Shown here: piece after piece, positions 28,475-36,869 of the stretch | Layout of the letters: every line of letters starts with the position of its first letter | Position numbering within the stretch: position 1 is the stretch's first letter | Source of the DNA: Micavibrio sp. UBA5703 | GTDB taxonomy: Bacteria > Pseudomonadota > Alphaproteobacteria > Micavibrionales > Micavibrionaceae | Length of the DNA stretch: 64,000 nucleotides | Direction of reading: 5' to 3' | NCBI GenBank assembly: GCA_002420015.1 | Contig: DIHF01000056.1 | Coordinates: 1,185-65,184 of the forward strand | Program-made: the position numbers and the translations under genes | Notes under the pieces: generated by a model | The model's input: only the letters and a program-made list of their open reading frames with translations | What the model was told of the DNA's origin: nothing | The model's database searches: none

Positions 28475-28938
28475 TTTCTCTCCAAGACAACCTTTTCCTT
28501 CTGCGCACTCAACGTCCCCTGTTCGATAATAGCCACAGTCATGCGGCTGATGCAAACGCGTTTGCCGGTGTAGTCTTCGGTGATGTCGGTCTGCCAGACC
28601 TGCGTGCGTTTGCCCACATGAATGGGCGTGCATTTGCCGATCACATAACCTTGCGTCACAGCACGGACGTGGTTGGCGTTGATTTCAATGCCCACGGCGC
28701 GGAAATGCTCCGGGTTGATGGTCATCCAGCTTGCCACGCTGCCCAGCGTTTCCGAGAGAACGCAGCTCGCGCCGCCGTGCAAAATCCCGAAGGGCTGCGT
28801 CGTGCGGTCATCAACGGGCATTCTGGCACAAAGGAAATCCGGCCCGACCTCGGTAAATTCAATACCGATATGCGTGCCCATATGCGCATTGCGAAAGCCC
28901 TGCAACACATCGACAGTATATGGCTTGAACCAGATCAT
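28471..28938 (-). CDS. PaaI-family hotdog thioesterase
   Basis: 155-aa acyl-CoA thioesterase-like protein with the hotdog fold; the family box [20 protein letters not shown] (about 48-67) includes the HGG loop. Substrate unknown. The start overlaps the YciI gene and the end overlaps aroC, each by 4 bp (ATGA), so translation is coupled. The link to fabI two genes upstream suggests a role around acyl thioesters, which is inference. Confidence 0.85.
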   Translation of the reverse strand: MIWFKPYTVDVLQGFRNAHMGTHIGIEFTEVGPDFLCARMPVDDRTTQPFGILHGGASCVLSETLGSVASWMTINPEHFRAVGIEINANHVRAVTQGYVIGKCTPIHVGKRTQVWQTDITEDYTGKRVCISRMTVAIIEQGTLSAQKEKVVLERK

Positions 28939-29258
28939 GCGGCTTTGGTTTTTTGGGGAAGGACATGCGCGAATGTCGGCGGGATGGAACAGGGAATAAC
29001 CTCGATTTCATCCCAGACTTTTTCTGTGACGTAAGGCTCCTTCTTCAGCCATTCGTCAAGCGCCTCGCGGCTTTCAAAGTCGAGAACCATGACCGAGCCG
29101 TTCATCGCGCCCTTTTCATCAAGCATCGCCGCACCGAGGATATTGCGCCCTGATTCAACGCCCTCCTTGATCATGGCGATATGCGCGTCCCGCGCCGCCA
29201 TCCGGCGCTCCAGCGCCTTGTCGTCCTTTGCGTCGCGGCCGATGACGACGAATTGCAT
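28935..29258 (-). CDS. YciI-family protein
   Basis: 107-aa ferredoxin-like (dimeric alpha-beta barrel) protein. Visible family features are QFVVIGRD, the Ala/Arg-rich helix with RDAHIAMI (putative active His), and the GSVMVLDFESREALDEWLKKEPY segment. Catalytic role unproven in most bacteria. It starts directly after the fabI stop codon and overlaps the thioesterase by 4 bp. Confidence 0.85.
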   Translation of the reverse strand: MQFVVIGRDAKDDKALERRMAARDAHIAMIKEGVESGRNILGAAMLDEKGAMNGSVMVLDFESREALDEWLKKEPYVTEKVWDEIEVIPCSIPPTFAHVLPQKTKAA

Positions 29259-30113
29259 TTACGCCGCCTCGCCCTTGTTCTTGGGGGCGATGGACTGGAG
29301 CAGCGCACCGGTTTCGGCGGCGCTGTCTACAGCAGCCATACCGACGGTGTGATACCCGGCATCGACATGCATGACCTCTCCGGTAACGCCGGAGCCAAGA
29401 TCGGAAAGCAGGAACAGCCCGGCGCGGCCCACATCCTCAATCGTCACATTGCGCTTTAAGGGCGCATTGAGTTCGTTCCATTTCAGGATATAGCGGAAAT
29501 CGCCGATCCCGCTGGCGGCCAGCGTCTTGATCGGCCCGGCGGAAATCGCATTCACGCGGATATTTTTGCCGCCCACATCGGCGGCCAGATACCTGACGGA
29601 CGCCTCCAGCGCCGCCTTGGCCACGCCCATGACATTGTAATGGGGCATGACGCGCTCGGCGCCGTAATAGCTCAGGGTCAAGAGGCTGCCGCCGTTTTTC
29701 ATCAACGGCACAGCGCGCTGCGCCACGGCGGTAAAGGAGTAAACGGAAATATCCATCGTCTTGAGGAAATTGTCGCGGCTGGTATCCAGATACAGGCCAT
29801 CCAGTTCGTTCTTGTCGGAGAAAGCAATCGCGTGAACAACGAAGTCCAGCCCACCCCACTCCTTCTCAATCGCGGCGAATGTGGCGTCGATACTGGCCAT
29901 ATCCGTAACATCGCAGGGAACAACGATTTTCGAGCCGACTTTCTCTGCAAGCGGCTTTACCCGCTTTTCCAGAGCCTCGCCCTGAAAGGTGAAGGCCAGC
30001 TCCGCGCCGCTCTTGGCCGCCATTTCGGCAATACCCCAGGCAATCGAGCGCTCATTGGCCACCCCCATGATCAAACCGCGCTTGCCCTTTAAGTAATTGT
30101 TTTCGCTCGACAT
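29259..30113 (-). CDS. fabI: Enoyl-[acyl-carrier-protein] reductase FabI
   Basis: NADH-dependent last reduction of fatty-acid elongation. The 284-aa SDR protein has the nucleotide-binding start KRGLIMGVANERSIAWGIA and the catalytic Tyr/Lys pair in SYYGAERVMPHYNVMGVAKA, with a C-terminal TGEVMHVDAGYH. The ATG at 30113 was chosen over a TTG six bases upstream. It heads the fabI-yciI-paaI-aroC cluster; the A/T-rich 184 bp upstream hold divergent promoters. Confidence 0.95.
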   Translation of the reverse strand: MSSENNYLKGKRGLIMGVANERSIAWGIAEMAAKSGAELAFTFQGEALEKRVKPLAEKVGSKIVVPCDVTDMASIDATFAAIEKEWGGLDFVVHAIAFSDKNELDGLYLDTSRDNFLKTMDISVYSFTAVAQRAVPLMKNGGSLLTLSYYGAERVMPHYNVMGVAKAALEASVRYLAADVGGKNIRVNAISAGPIKTLAASGIGDFRYILKWNELNAPLKRNVTIEDVGRAGLFLLSDLGSGVTGEVMHVDAGYHTVGMAAVDSAAETGALLQSIAPKNKGEAA

Positions 30114-30297
30114 TTTCAATAATTCTCACAATTGGCGTAAAACCCTCTGTATCCTACACATTTTGGGGCCAGCGGCAAGCGCCTAATACACAGCCCCAAG
30201 GCCCGAAAAACCCAATAATTGATAAAATATTAACCATCAAAAGTTAAAATGATAGCCAGCACAGGGGCCAAAAAAGTACAATAATAGCAGGCACAAA

Positions 30298-31794
30298 ATG
30301 GCATTGGAACGCGCAGCGCTGGAACACGCCGCCAAAATGGTGGGGCGCCAGATTCAGGATGAGATCAAGGATCTCACGCTGCATTTCGTCGTTCATGATC
30401 ATGATGGCCGAACAAAAACACTTGCCAGCCAATACCAAAACATCATGGAGCACCCTGCGGGTCAGGACGCACTCAAGCATCTGCAAAATTTCCAGCGGGA
30501 TAGAAAAACCAGATTTGCCGGTGTCGCCATCGGCGTTCACAAAAGCCTGATATTTTTTAAAAGCAAACCCCAGTTCCTTGGGCTCTACTTCGTAAACACA
30601 AGCGATTTTGAAACCATAGAGCAGGCCCGCGCCCATCTTTACCATCTGGCGTGGCATGCCTTTGATCTGCTCGAAGATTTCAAGACAAGAGGCCGGAGCC
30701 ACACCCTGTCCGGCAATATCATCACGCCAAAATACAGCGCCTCCAGCCTGCAGAAAAACAACCTGGCCGCAGATGTGTTTTCTGCCATCATGCTCGAATT
30801 GCAAGGCAATCATGGGATGATCCATGAACTTGCCAAATTCCGCGCCAATGCGACGCTATCGGCTGTGCCAAGCCATATGCCCGAAAACTACCCCTATATC
30901 ATTGCCGTTGAAACAACACAGCAGGTTCTCGACGACCTGAAGAAAAACTTCAATCCCAAGCTGAAAATATCGAGCCAGGCCATCCGCGGCGTTATCGAGG
31001 TCGTCGAGACCTACAAGGATCAGCCGATCAAACAATGGTGGTATTTCTGCATCCGCGCACAGGAAATGGCATGGATGGGCAGCACAAAAGAAGACATCCT
31101 GACGGCTGCGCTTTACGGCAGCGAAGACCCCTACACGCGCTCGATCGCCTACCTGATTGCCGAGACGCTGGATATCAAGCCCAAAACCCTGTCCGTCAGC
31201 ACCTGCTACAATCCGTTTTCGGACCAGGAAGTCAATGAAAGGCTGCATAGCAAAACGCGGGAAGAATCTTTCTACGCCGCCCTGTCACAACCCGATGCGA
31301 CAAAACGCTACCCTGCCCTGATCCGCGAAGCGCACAGGCAAAACAGAAAACTTGCCGAAGGAAATCCGATCGGCTGGTGCGCCCGGGCCGTTCTGAACGC
31401 AGCGGAAATTATCAAGCATGGCGACCCCGCGAATCCGGAAACCGCCAGAGCCGCCGCTGACGCTTTCCACAGCGCAAAAGACGACATGCCATGGAAAGTC
31501 ATCGAGACTGCTAACAGAACGCTGATGAAAAGACGGCGTGCAGGCTACAAAATAACAACAGCATCGTTGAAGAAGATGGGCGTAAAAAGCAAGGCACTAA
31601 GGGTTCTTTCCGGCTGCTTTGCAACCGCCGAAAATCTGCATAAGATCGTAGGCCCGGAACCTGAATCCCGCAAAAACAAAAAAAATGGCGCTGCAGGAAA
31701 CGGTGCCTTTTACCCTTATATGCCGCCGGATTCCGGCAACACCAAACTGCATGATTACTTAATCAGCCAGACCCAAGATACCGAGGACGCATAA
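30298..31794 (+). CDS. Hypothetical protein, 498 aa
   Basis: Unrecognised large soluble protein without signal peptide or obvious membrane segment. Seen: an N-terminal third with mixed alpha/beta character, a short HLYHLAWHAFDLLEDF helix near residue 115, a Trp-rich KQWWYFCIRAQEMAWMGS segment near residue 245 and a long helical C-terminal half with repeated Ala-rich helices (residues ~360-440), then a Lys/Gly/Asn-rich linker. No nucleotide-binding motif seen. A clear terminator follows, so it is a single-gene unit divergent from fabI. Confidence 0.7.
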   Translation: MALERAALEHAAKMVGRQIQDEIKDLTLHFVVHDHDGRTKTLASQYQNIMEHPAGQDALKHLQNFQRDRKTRFAGVAIGVHKSLIFFKSKPQFLGLYFVNTSDFETIEQARAHLYHLAWHAFDLLEDFKTRGRSHTLSGNIITPKYSASSLQKNNLAADVFSAIMLELQGNHGMIHELAKFRANATLSAVPSHMPENYPYIIAVETTQQVLDDLKKNFNPKLKISSQAIRGVIEVVETYKDQPIKQWWYFCIRAQEMAWMGSTKEDILTAALYGSEDPYTRSIAYLIAETLDIKPKTLSVSTCYNPFSDQEVNERLHSKTREESFYAALSQPDATKRYPALIREAHRQNRKLAEGNPIGWCARAVLNAAEIIKHGDPANPETARAAADAFHSAKDDMPWKVIETANRTLMKRRRAGYKITTASLKKMGVKSKALRVLSGCFATAENLHKIVGPEPESRKNKKNGAAGNGAFYPYMPPDSGNTKLHDYLISQTQDTEDA

Positions 31795-31807
31795 AGTCCA
31801 AAAGAGA

Positions 31808-31840
31808 AAAAGCCGCCCCGTTTCCAGGGCGGCTTTTGTT
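31808..31840. terminator. Bidirectional rho-independent terminator
   Basis: Stem AAAGCCGCCC/GGGCGGCTTT with a short loop, A-run on the left and T-run on the right, between the convergent 498-aa gene and the glycine-zipper lipoprotein gene. Suited to stop transcription from both sides. Confidence 0.88.
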
Positions 31841-31858
31841 ACTTATGTCACAGGAAAT

Positions 31859-32335
31859 TTATTGAACAACTTCCCAGCTTCCATCAGGCTGGCGGCAGGC
31901 TGTGCCGTATGCCGATTCCTGACGACCGCCGACGACGATGGTCTGCTGGTACTCGCGGCAATAACGGCCCGAGGAGCTGTAACCGTCGCGGCGCGGGGTT
32001 ACCGTGCCGTAGTTGCCGCTGTCCGGGTTGTTCCAGGAAATGGTTTCGCCGACAGGTGCCGAGGCAGCGCGGTTATACGCATTGCCTGCCATCTGTCTGT
32101 CCTGCGCATCGAGTGCCGCGCCGATTTCAGTGCCGACAAGCGCACCGATCAGAGCGCCCGCGCCCGTAGCCCAAAGACGGCCTGAACCGTCACCGATCTG
32201 GGAACCCAGAAGACCGCCGGCCACAGCGCCGCCAGCGCCGCCAATAACCTCTTTTGCGCCCCTGTTCTGCAACGTCTGACACGCGCTCAGGGACATAGCC
32301 GCAACAACCATAGTAAGTAATGCAAAATTTTTCAT
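31859..32335 (-). CDS. Glycine-zipper surface lipoprotein (RT0821/Lpp0805-like)
   Basis: 158-aa lipoprotein with lipobox LSAC (Cys19), a Gly/Ala-rich glycine-zipper 2TM-like segment (about 32-75, GGAGGAVAGGLLGSQIGDG) and a C-terminal domain with WNNPDSGNYGTVTPRRDG and a Cys pair around CREYQ and TACRQPDGSWEVV. Such proteins are outer-membrane associated in alphaproteobacteria; some relatives were first described as 17-kDa surface antigens. Faces the terminator at 31808. Confidence 0.88.
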   Translation of the reverse strand: MKNFALLTMVVAAMSLSACQTLQNRGAKEVIGGAGGAVAGGLLGSQIGDGSGRLWATGAGALIGALVGTEIGAALDAQDRQMAGNAYNRAASAPVGETISWNNPDSGNYGTVTPRRDGYSSSGRYCREYQQTIVVGGRQESAYGTACRQPDGSWEVVQ

Positions 32336-32435
32336 TCGATCTCCGCCTTTCTTATGTGTATTCGTGGTATGAACTTATATTGAACCACGATTAGATCAAG
32401 AACTTTATACGCAGTGAAAGGAAATACCCTTCGAA

Positions 32436-33032
32436 ATGTCCGAGCGCCTACCCCAAGATCCGCTAAAGCTGTTTCAGGACTGGCTGAACGAAGCCGAAAA
32501 CAGCGAAATCAATGACCCGAACGCCATGTGTCTGGCCACCGCAGATTCTTCTGGAAAACCAAGCGCGCGCATGGTTTTGCTCAAGGGCTGCGACGAAAAA
32601 GGCTTTGTCTTTTTTACCAATAGTGAAAGTCATAAGGGACGCGATCTGTCGGAAAACCCGGAAGCTGCCTTCTGCTTTTACTGGAAATCGACACGCAAGC
32701 AAGTCCGCGTAGAAGGGAAAATTGAACAGGTCAGCGAAAAAGAGGCCGACGATTATTTCGCCTCCCGTCCACGCGGGTCGAAAATCGGTGCATGGGCCTC
32801 GGCGCAGTCGCGCCCGCTGGAAAGCCGCGAGCATCTGGAGAACGCCGTAAAGGCGCTGGAAGAAAAATATAAAGACCAGAACGATATCCCCCGCCCCGCT
32901 TACTGGAACGGCTATCGCCTCGTGCCGGAACGCATCGAGTTCTGGATTGCCGATATCGACCGCCTGCACCACCGTTTTGAATACTGGCGCGAAAATAATG
33001 GGAAATGGCTCGCAGGCTGGCTCTACCCTTGA
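32436..33032 (+). CDS. pdxH: Pyridoxamine 5'-phosphate oxidase
   Basis: FMN enzyme making pyridoxal 5'-phosphate, the cofactor used here by HemA among others. The 198-aa product has the family core ARMVLLKGCDEKGFVFFTN and a C-terminal signature (PERIEFWIADIDRLHHRFEY) with the FMN/substrate-binding residues. Start ATG at 32436; 33 bp later htpG starts in the same direction. Confidence 0.95.
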   Translation: MSERLPQDPLKLFQDWLNEAENSEINDPNAMCLATADSSGKPSARMVLLKGCDEKGFVFFTNSESHKGRDLSENPEAAFCFYWKSTRKQVRVEGKIEQVSEKEADDYFASRPRGSKIGAWASAQSRPLESREHLENAVKALEEKYKDQNDIPRPAYWNGYRLVPERIEFWIADIDRLHHRFEYWRENNGKWLAGWLYP

Positions 33033-33065
33033 AATTCCAACGGAAAAAATCCATATAAAAGAACC

Positions 33066-34979
33066 ATGAGTGTAAAAGCAAAAACCAGCGAAAAAAGCGA
33101 AACCCTGAATTTCAGCGCCGACGTATCACGGCTTTTGAACATCGTCGCCAATGCGCTCTACACCAATCACGATGTTTTCCTGCGCGAGTTGATTTCCAAT
33201 GCCGCCGATGCCTGTGACCGGCTGCGCTATGACTCGATTCAAAATCCGGACCTTATCAAGGACAACCCGAATTTCCGCATCCACATCTATAAGGACACGG
33301 CAACGCGCACGTTAACGGTTGTCGATAACGGCGTAGGCATGAGTCATGACGAACTCGTGGAAAATCTCGGCACCATCGCCAAATCGGGCACCGCCGCGCT
33401 CATGGAAAAAATGAAAGACGCGAAAGACCCACTTAAACTAATCGGCCAGTTCGGCGTGGGCTTTTATGCGTCTTATATGGTGGCAGACAAAGTCACCGTC
33501 ACCAGCCGCAAGGCCGGGTCGGATGAGGTATGGATATGGGAGTCGGATGGCCGTACGGGCTTTACCGTCCGCGAAGCCGCCGCAGAAGAATCCAAAATAC
33601 TCGATGGCGCACGCGGCACAGCCGTAACGCTCCACATCAAGGATGAGGGCAGCGAATTTCTGATTGATGAGAAAACAAAGCACACGATCCAGACCTATTC
33701 CGACCATATTGATGTCAAAATATTTCAGAACAAACCGGAAGAAACCGCTGCGGGACAGGGAAAGCCGGTCAACAGCGCCTCGGCGATCTGGATGCGCCCG
33801 AAAAGCGAAGTCACGCCGGAGCAATATACGGAGTTTTACAAACACATCACGCACGGCTTCGACGAGCCGCTGCTGACCTCGCACTGGCACGCCGAAGGAA
33901 AAATCGAATTCAACGCGCTTTTGTTTATCCCTACCCTGCGCCCGTGGGATTTGTACGATCCGGGCCGCAAAAACGCCGTGCGGCTTTATGTGCGGCGCGT
34001 GTTTATCTCCGACAGCATCGACGGGCTGGTTTACCCATGGTTGCGTTTTGTGCGCGGGGTCATCGACAGTCAGGACTTGCCGCTCAACATCAGCCGCGAG
34101 TCGCTTCAGTTCAACCCCGTCATCGGCAAAATCCGCGCCAGCGTTACCAAACGCATCCTTGGCGATCTGGAGAAACTCTCCCGCGACGATCCGCCCGGCT
34201 TTATCACCTTCTGGGGGCAGTTCGGCGCGGCGCTGAAGGAAGGGCTGTACGATGCCGCCGAGCACCGCCCGGACCTGTTCAAGGTCTGCCGCTTTTTCTC
34301 CACGCACGAGAACGGCGAAAAACACGTCAGCCTGGATGACTATGTTTCCCGCATGAAGCCGGATCAGAAGGACATCTATTACATCAGCGGCGAAAGCCTC
34401 GACATGCTGCGAAACGCGCCGCAGATCGAAGGGTTCAAATCACGCGGGCTGGAGGTTTTGTTTTTCACCGACACGATCGACGATTTCTGGCTCCAGCAGG
34501 TCCACGACTATCAGGGCAAGAAATTCAAATCCGTCACAAAGGGCGACATCGAACTTTCCGCCCCGGAGGAAAAGGACAAGAAAAAAGATTCCGTCCCTGC
34601 CGAACACGAAAGGCTTATCAAGGAATTGAAAATTCATCTCGGCGATGAAATCAACGATATCCGCATTTCTCGCCGCCTGACCGACTCACCCGTGTGCCTC
34701 GTGGCACCTGAGGGCGGCGTCGACATGCACATGGAGCGCGTCCTGAAAATTCACCAGAAATATCAGGGCGAAACCAGACCCGTTCTTGAGATAAACCCCG
34801 GCCACAGCCTGATTAAAAAAATGGCGGCGATGGCGGAGGGCGGCACAACAGGCGAAGACATGAAAGACGCGGCATTTCTGCTGCTCGATCAGGCGCGCAT
34901 CATTCAGGGCCAGCCCCTCAAAAACCCTGCGGCGTTTACCCGGCGCATGACCGCCTTCATGGAACGAGGACTAAGCTAA
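33066..34979 (+). CDS. htpG: Chaperone HtpG (Hsp90 family)
   Basis: ATP-dependent chaperone dimer. The 637-aa product shows the GHKL motifs: Glu41/Asn45 in RELISNAADACDRLRY, Asp87 in VVDNGVGM and the G-rich GQFGVGFYASY lid motif near 128-137. The middle domain (with NISRESLQ) and C-terminal dimerisation region follow. Full length. It ends 3 bp before the stop of the convergent exported gene. Confidence 0.97.
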   Translation: MSVKAKTSEKSETLNFSADVSRLLNIVANALYTNHDVFLRELISNAADACDRLRYDSIQNPDLIKDNPNFRIHIYKDTATRTLTVVDNGVGMSHDELVENLGTIAKSGTAALMEKMKDAKDPLKLIGQFGVGFYASYMVADKVTVTSRKAGSDEVWIWESDGRTGFTVREAAAEESKILDGARGTAVTLHIKDEGSEFLIDEKTKHTIQTYSDHIDVKIFQNKPEETAAGQGKPVNSASAIWMRPKSEVTPEQYTEFYKHITHGFDEPLLTSHWHAEGKIEFNALLFIPTLRPWDLYDPGRKNAVRLYVRRVFISDSIDGLVYPWLRFVRGVIDSQDLPLNISRESLQFNPVIGKIRASVTKRILGDLEKLSRDDPPGFITFWGQFGAALKEGLYDAAEHRPDLFKVCRFFSTHENGEKHVSLDDYVSRMKPDQKDIYYISGESLDMLRNAPQIEGFKSRGLEVLFFTDTIDDFWLQQVHDYQGKKFKSVTKGDIELSAPEEKDKKKDSVPAEHERLIKELKIHLGDEINDIRISRRLTDSPVCLVAPEGGVDMHMERVLKIHQKYQGETRPVLEINPGHSLIKKMAAMAEGGTTGEDMKDAAFLLLDQARIIQGQPLKNPAAFTRRMTAFMERGLS

Positions 34980-34982
34980 AGG

Positions 34983-35825
34983 TCAATTACAGGTAGTGCC
35001 GTTGTACCAGCAGCCCGGTGTCGCACACACGGCATCGGGAATCACGCTTCCGTCCACCTTCCTGATGGTCAAGCCCGTCCGAACCGGGGCAGCGCATGCA
35101 CCGCTGGTAACGCCAAGGCGGTCGAGAAACTGTGGGCTGTTTTGCGCTCGCCAGGCCGCATCCATCCACGGCGCATTCGAATTAACAGCATCGAAAGCAT
35201 ACGTCCAGCGACCGTCCTTGTTACATGCCCCCGGCAATGCGCGCTTCTCAGGCCCTGAAACATATTCCTGCAGGGTAAAAAATCCGTCCTGGGTAAGGCC
35301 CGTCGGCTGAAAATTCTGACATCTGGCCTGCTCCCAGACCTGATTCATGACGTTGCAGTTATAAGCCGCGCCCGCGACAGGCGTTATCGGCGCAGGGCCG
35401 CTTGCCAGCCTGCCACCCAGATAACTGTGACTGAAATTGGCGTTCCTGTAGGCGGCCCATGTGGCGCCGACAGTACGTTGCAACGCGGCATCCATGGATG
35501 CCGTGCCCACGCCATGCCCTTCGCTGAAAAATCCCTGATCTCTGGCCGTATTATCGAGCCAGCTTTTGAAACAGGAATATTCAAGGACGCTGTCCGATTT
35601 TCCGATGATGTTGGCGTTTTGCACGATTTCGCGCTCGCCTTCCATCCAAGCCCTGTACTCAATGGATTGCATAACACTGTTGGCGCAAGTGGGCGATGCC
35701 TCCCGCCCCTGCGTGGCTGTGCCGATAACCGGAGCGGCAGAACCGGAGAACGCCGGGCCGCCACCTGCTGCAACCAGCACGGCGGCTAAAAAAACAAAGC
35801 CGAAACAACGTATTAGTGACGACAA
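34983..35825 (-). CDS. Cys-rich exported hypothetical protein, TTG start
   Basis: 280-aa protein with a long hydrophobic signal segment (LIRCFGFVFLAAVLVAAGGGPAFS) and a mature part with about nine Cys residues, including the phrases KSDSVLEYSC, NCNVMNQVW and a C-terminal ATPGCWYNGTTC. No family name. There is no ATG in range. I chose the TTG at 35825 because GGAGG lies seven bases before it; a second TTG at 35843 would place the SD inside the gene. The mature protein is probably disulfide-bonded in the periplasm. Confidence 0.7.
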   Translation of the reverse strand: MSSLIRCFGFVFLAAVLVAAGGGPAFSGSAAPVIGTATQGREASPTCANSVMQSIEYRAWMEGEREIVQNANIIGKSDSVLEYSCFKSWLDNTARDQGFFSEGHGVGTASMDAALQRTVGATWAAYRNANFSHSYLGGRLASGPAPITPVAGAAYNCNVMNQVWEQARCQNFQPTGLTQDGFFTLQEYVSGPEKRALPGACNKDGRWTYAFDAVNSNAPWMDAAWRAQNSPQFLDRLGVTSGACAAPVRTGLTIRKVDGSVIPDAVCATPGCWYNGTTCN

Positions 35826-35934
35826 ACCCCTGCCTCCGAACAATTAACCGGAACGCGTCTTATAATAATACTGTACCACATGGTTGGAATATCAGGCCAA
35901 TTTTATGATGAAACCCCATAAAATCAGGGGGGTT

Positions 35935-36345
35935 TTATAGCATTCCCTGATGGTGACGTCCGGCCATTTCCGCTATTTCATCGTCGGAAAAATCGAAGTG
36001 ATTGCCCAGTTCCTCGATCACAACCTGCCTGACCAGAACCGTAATATCCTCGCCCGTCTCGCACCACATATCCAATAGCGGCCTGCGGAAAATAATCAGG
36101 ACATCATCGTCGTTGGCGGTTTTTCTTTCAACACCGGGGGATATCTCCTTGCCGCTGCGATATAGCGCCAGAAGGTCGAAAGGATCTTCAAGGTCAAGCT
36201 CCTGCTCCAGCGCCTCATCGGGTAGTTCCTCGACACGCAACGCCAGCGACTCACAAAACTCAGTCAACTCATCCGGCAGCGTCTCAATGACCGACCCTGC
36301 TATGATCTCCAGATCCTCAAGCGTCGGAGAAACGCTGTAATTCAT
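35935..36345 (-). CDS. Zincin-like (PF06262-type) protein lacking zinc ligands
   Basis: 136-aa small acidic protein of the minimal metallopeptidase family often annotated as DUF1025/Zincin_1. Members typically carry HExGHHFG; here the corresponding block at 111-117 is EELGNHF, so the two His zinc ligands of HExxH are Glu111 and Asn115. The rest matches the family: an N-terminal SPTLEDLE helix, DPFDLLALYRSG, an IIFRRPLLD strand and FSDDEIAEMAGR at the end. The ATG at 36345 gives the usual N-terminus. Probably non-proteolytic. Confidence 0.75.
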   Translation of the reverse strand: MNYSVSPTLEDLEIIAGSVIETLPDELTEFCESLALRVEELPDEALEQELDLEDPFDLLALYRSGKEISPGVERKTANDDDVLIIFRRPLLDMWCETGEDITVLVRQVVIEELGNHFDFSDDEIAEMAGRHHQGML

Positions 36346-36453
36346 AATTATACTCTGCCCGTCCACGATCTTGGCCTCATATCCCAGCGCTGTTAGGCAA
36401 TATGGGTGCATGTTACGAATATTTCCGGCGGGGGTCCAGAGCAGAAATGAATA

Positions 36454-36780
36454 TTACTGCTGCTTCTCCAGACCTTCTTCACATTCCCTGGGCGCCATGG
36501 CCGCAAACATCCCGGCCTTCATCAGGGCGGAAGGCTGCACGGAACCTTGCAGTTCGTGCATTGCATCGCGGTCCTGAGTAATCATCGCGATCAAAACTTT
36601 ACGCTCTTCATCAAGCAGCTCTTTCTGCGCCCGCTGCGCCACGCACTTGCATGCTTCGTCTTTCACCTCCATCTTGTCTTTGCACAGGCTGATAATCTTC
36701 GAGCTTTCCCCTCCCATACCATCGCCGCAGGCGGCCAGAGCAAGCAAAGAAACAAGGGAAAAAAGGGAAAAGCGTGTCAT
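36454..36780 (-). CDS. Small putative lipoprotein, 108 aa
   Basis: Signal peptide with lipobox LAAC, then about 90 residues with three Cys (SLCKDK, ACKCVA, RECEEG) and helical Glu/Lys/Arg-rich stretches. The CKDK...CKCVA pattern resembles small Cys-pair periplasmic proteins of unknown role. ATG at 36780 follows GAGGAG. Unknown function; no operon partner closer than 89 bp. Confidence 0.7.
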   Translation of the reverse strand: MTRFSLFSLVSLLALAACGDGMGGESSKIISLCKDKMEVKDEACKCVAQRAQKELLDEERKVLIAMITQDRDAMHELQGSVQPSALMKAGMFAAMAPRECEEGLEKQQ

Positions 36781-36869
36781 CTGATGTGTCTCCTCAATCA
36801 ATAAAACTGATGCTGGCCGAACCGTACAACGCCCGCCCCATTCTGTCCAGCAATGTTGAAAGTAATCCT

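Noticed and set aside
35911..35940. Rho-independent terminator after the zincin-like gene
   Set aside because: The C4/G4 stem has an 11-nt loop and no U-tract on the minus strand; not convincing.
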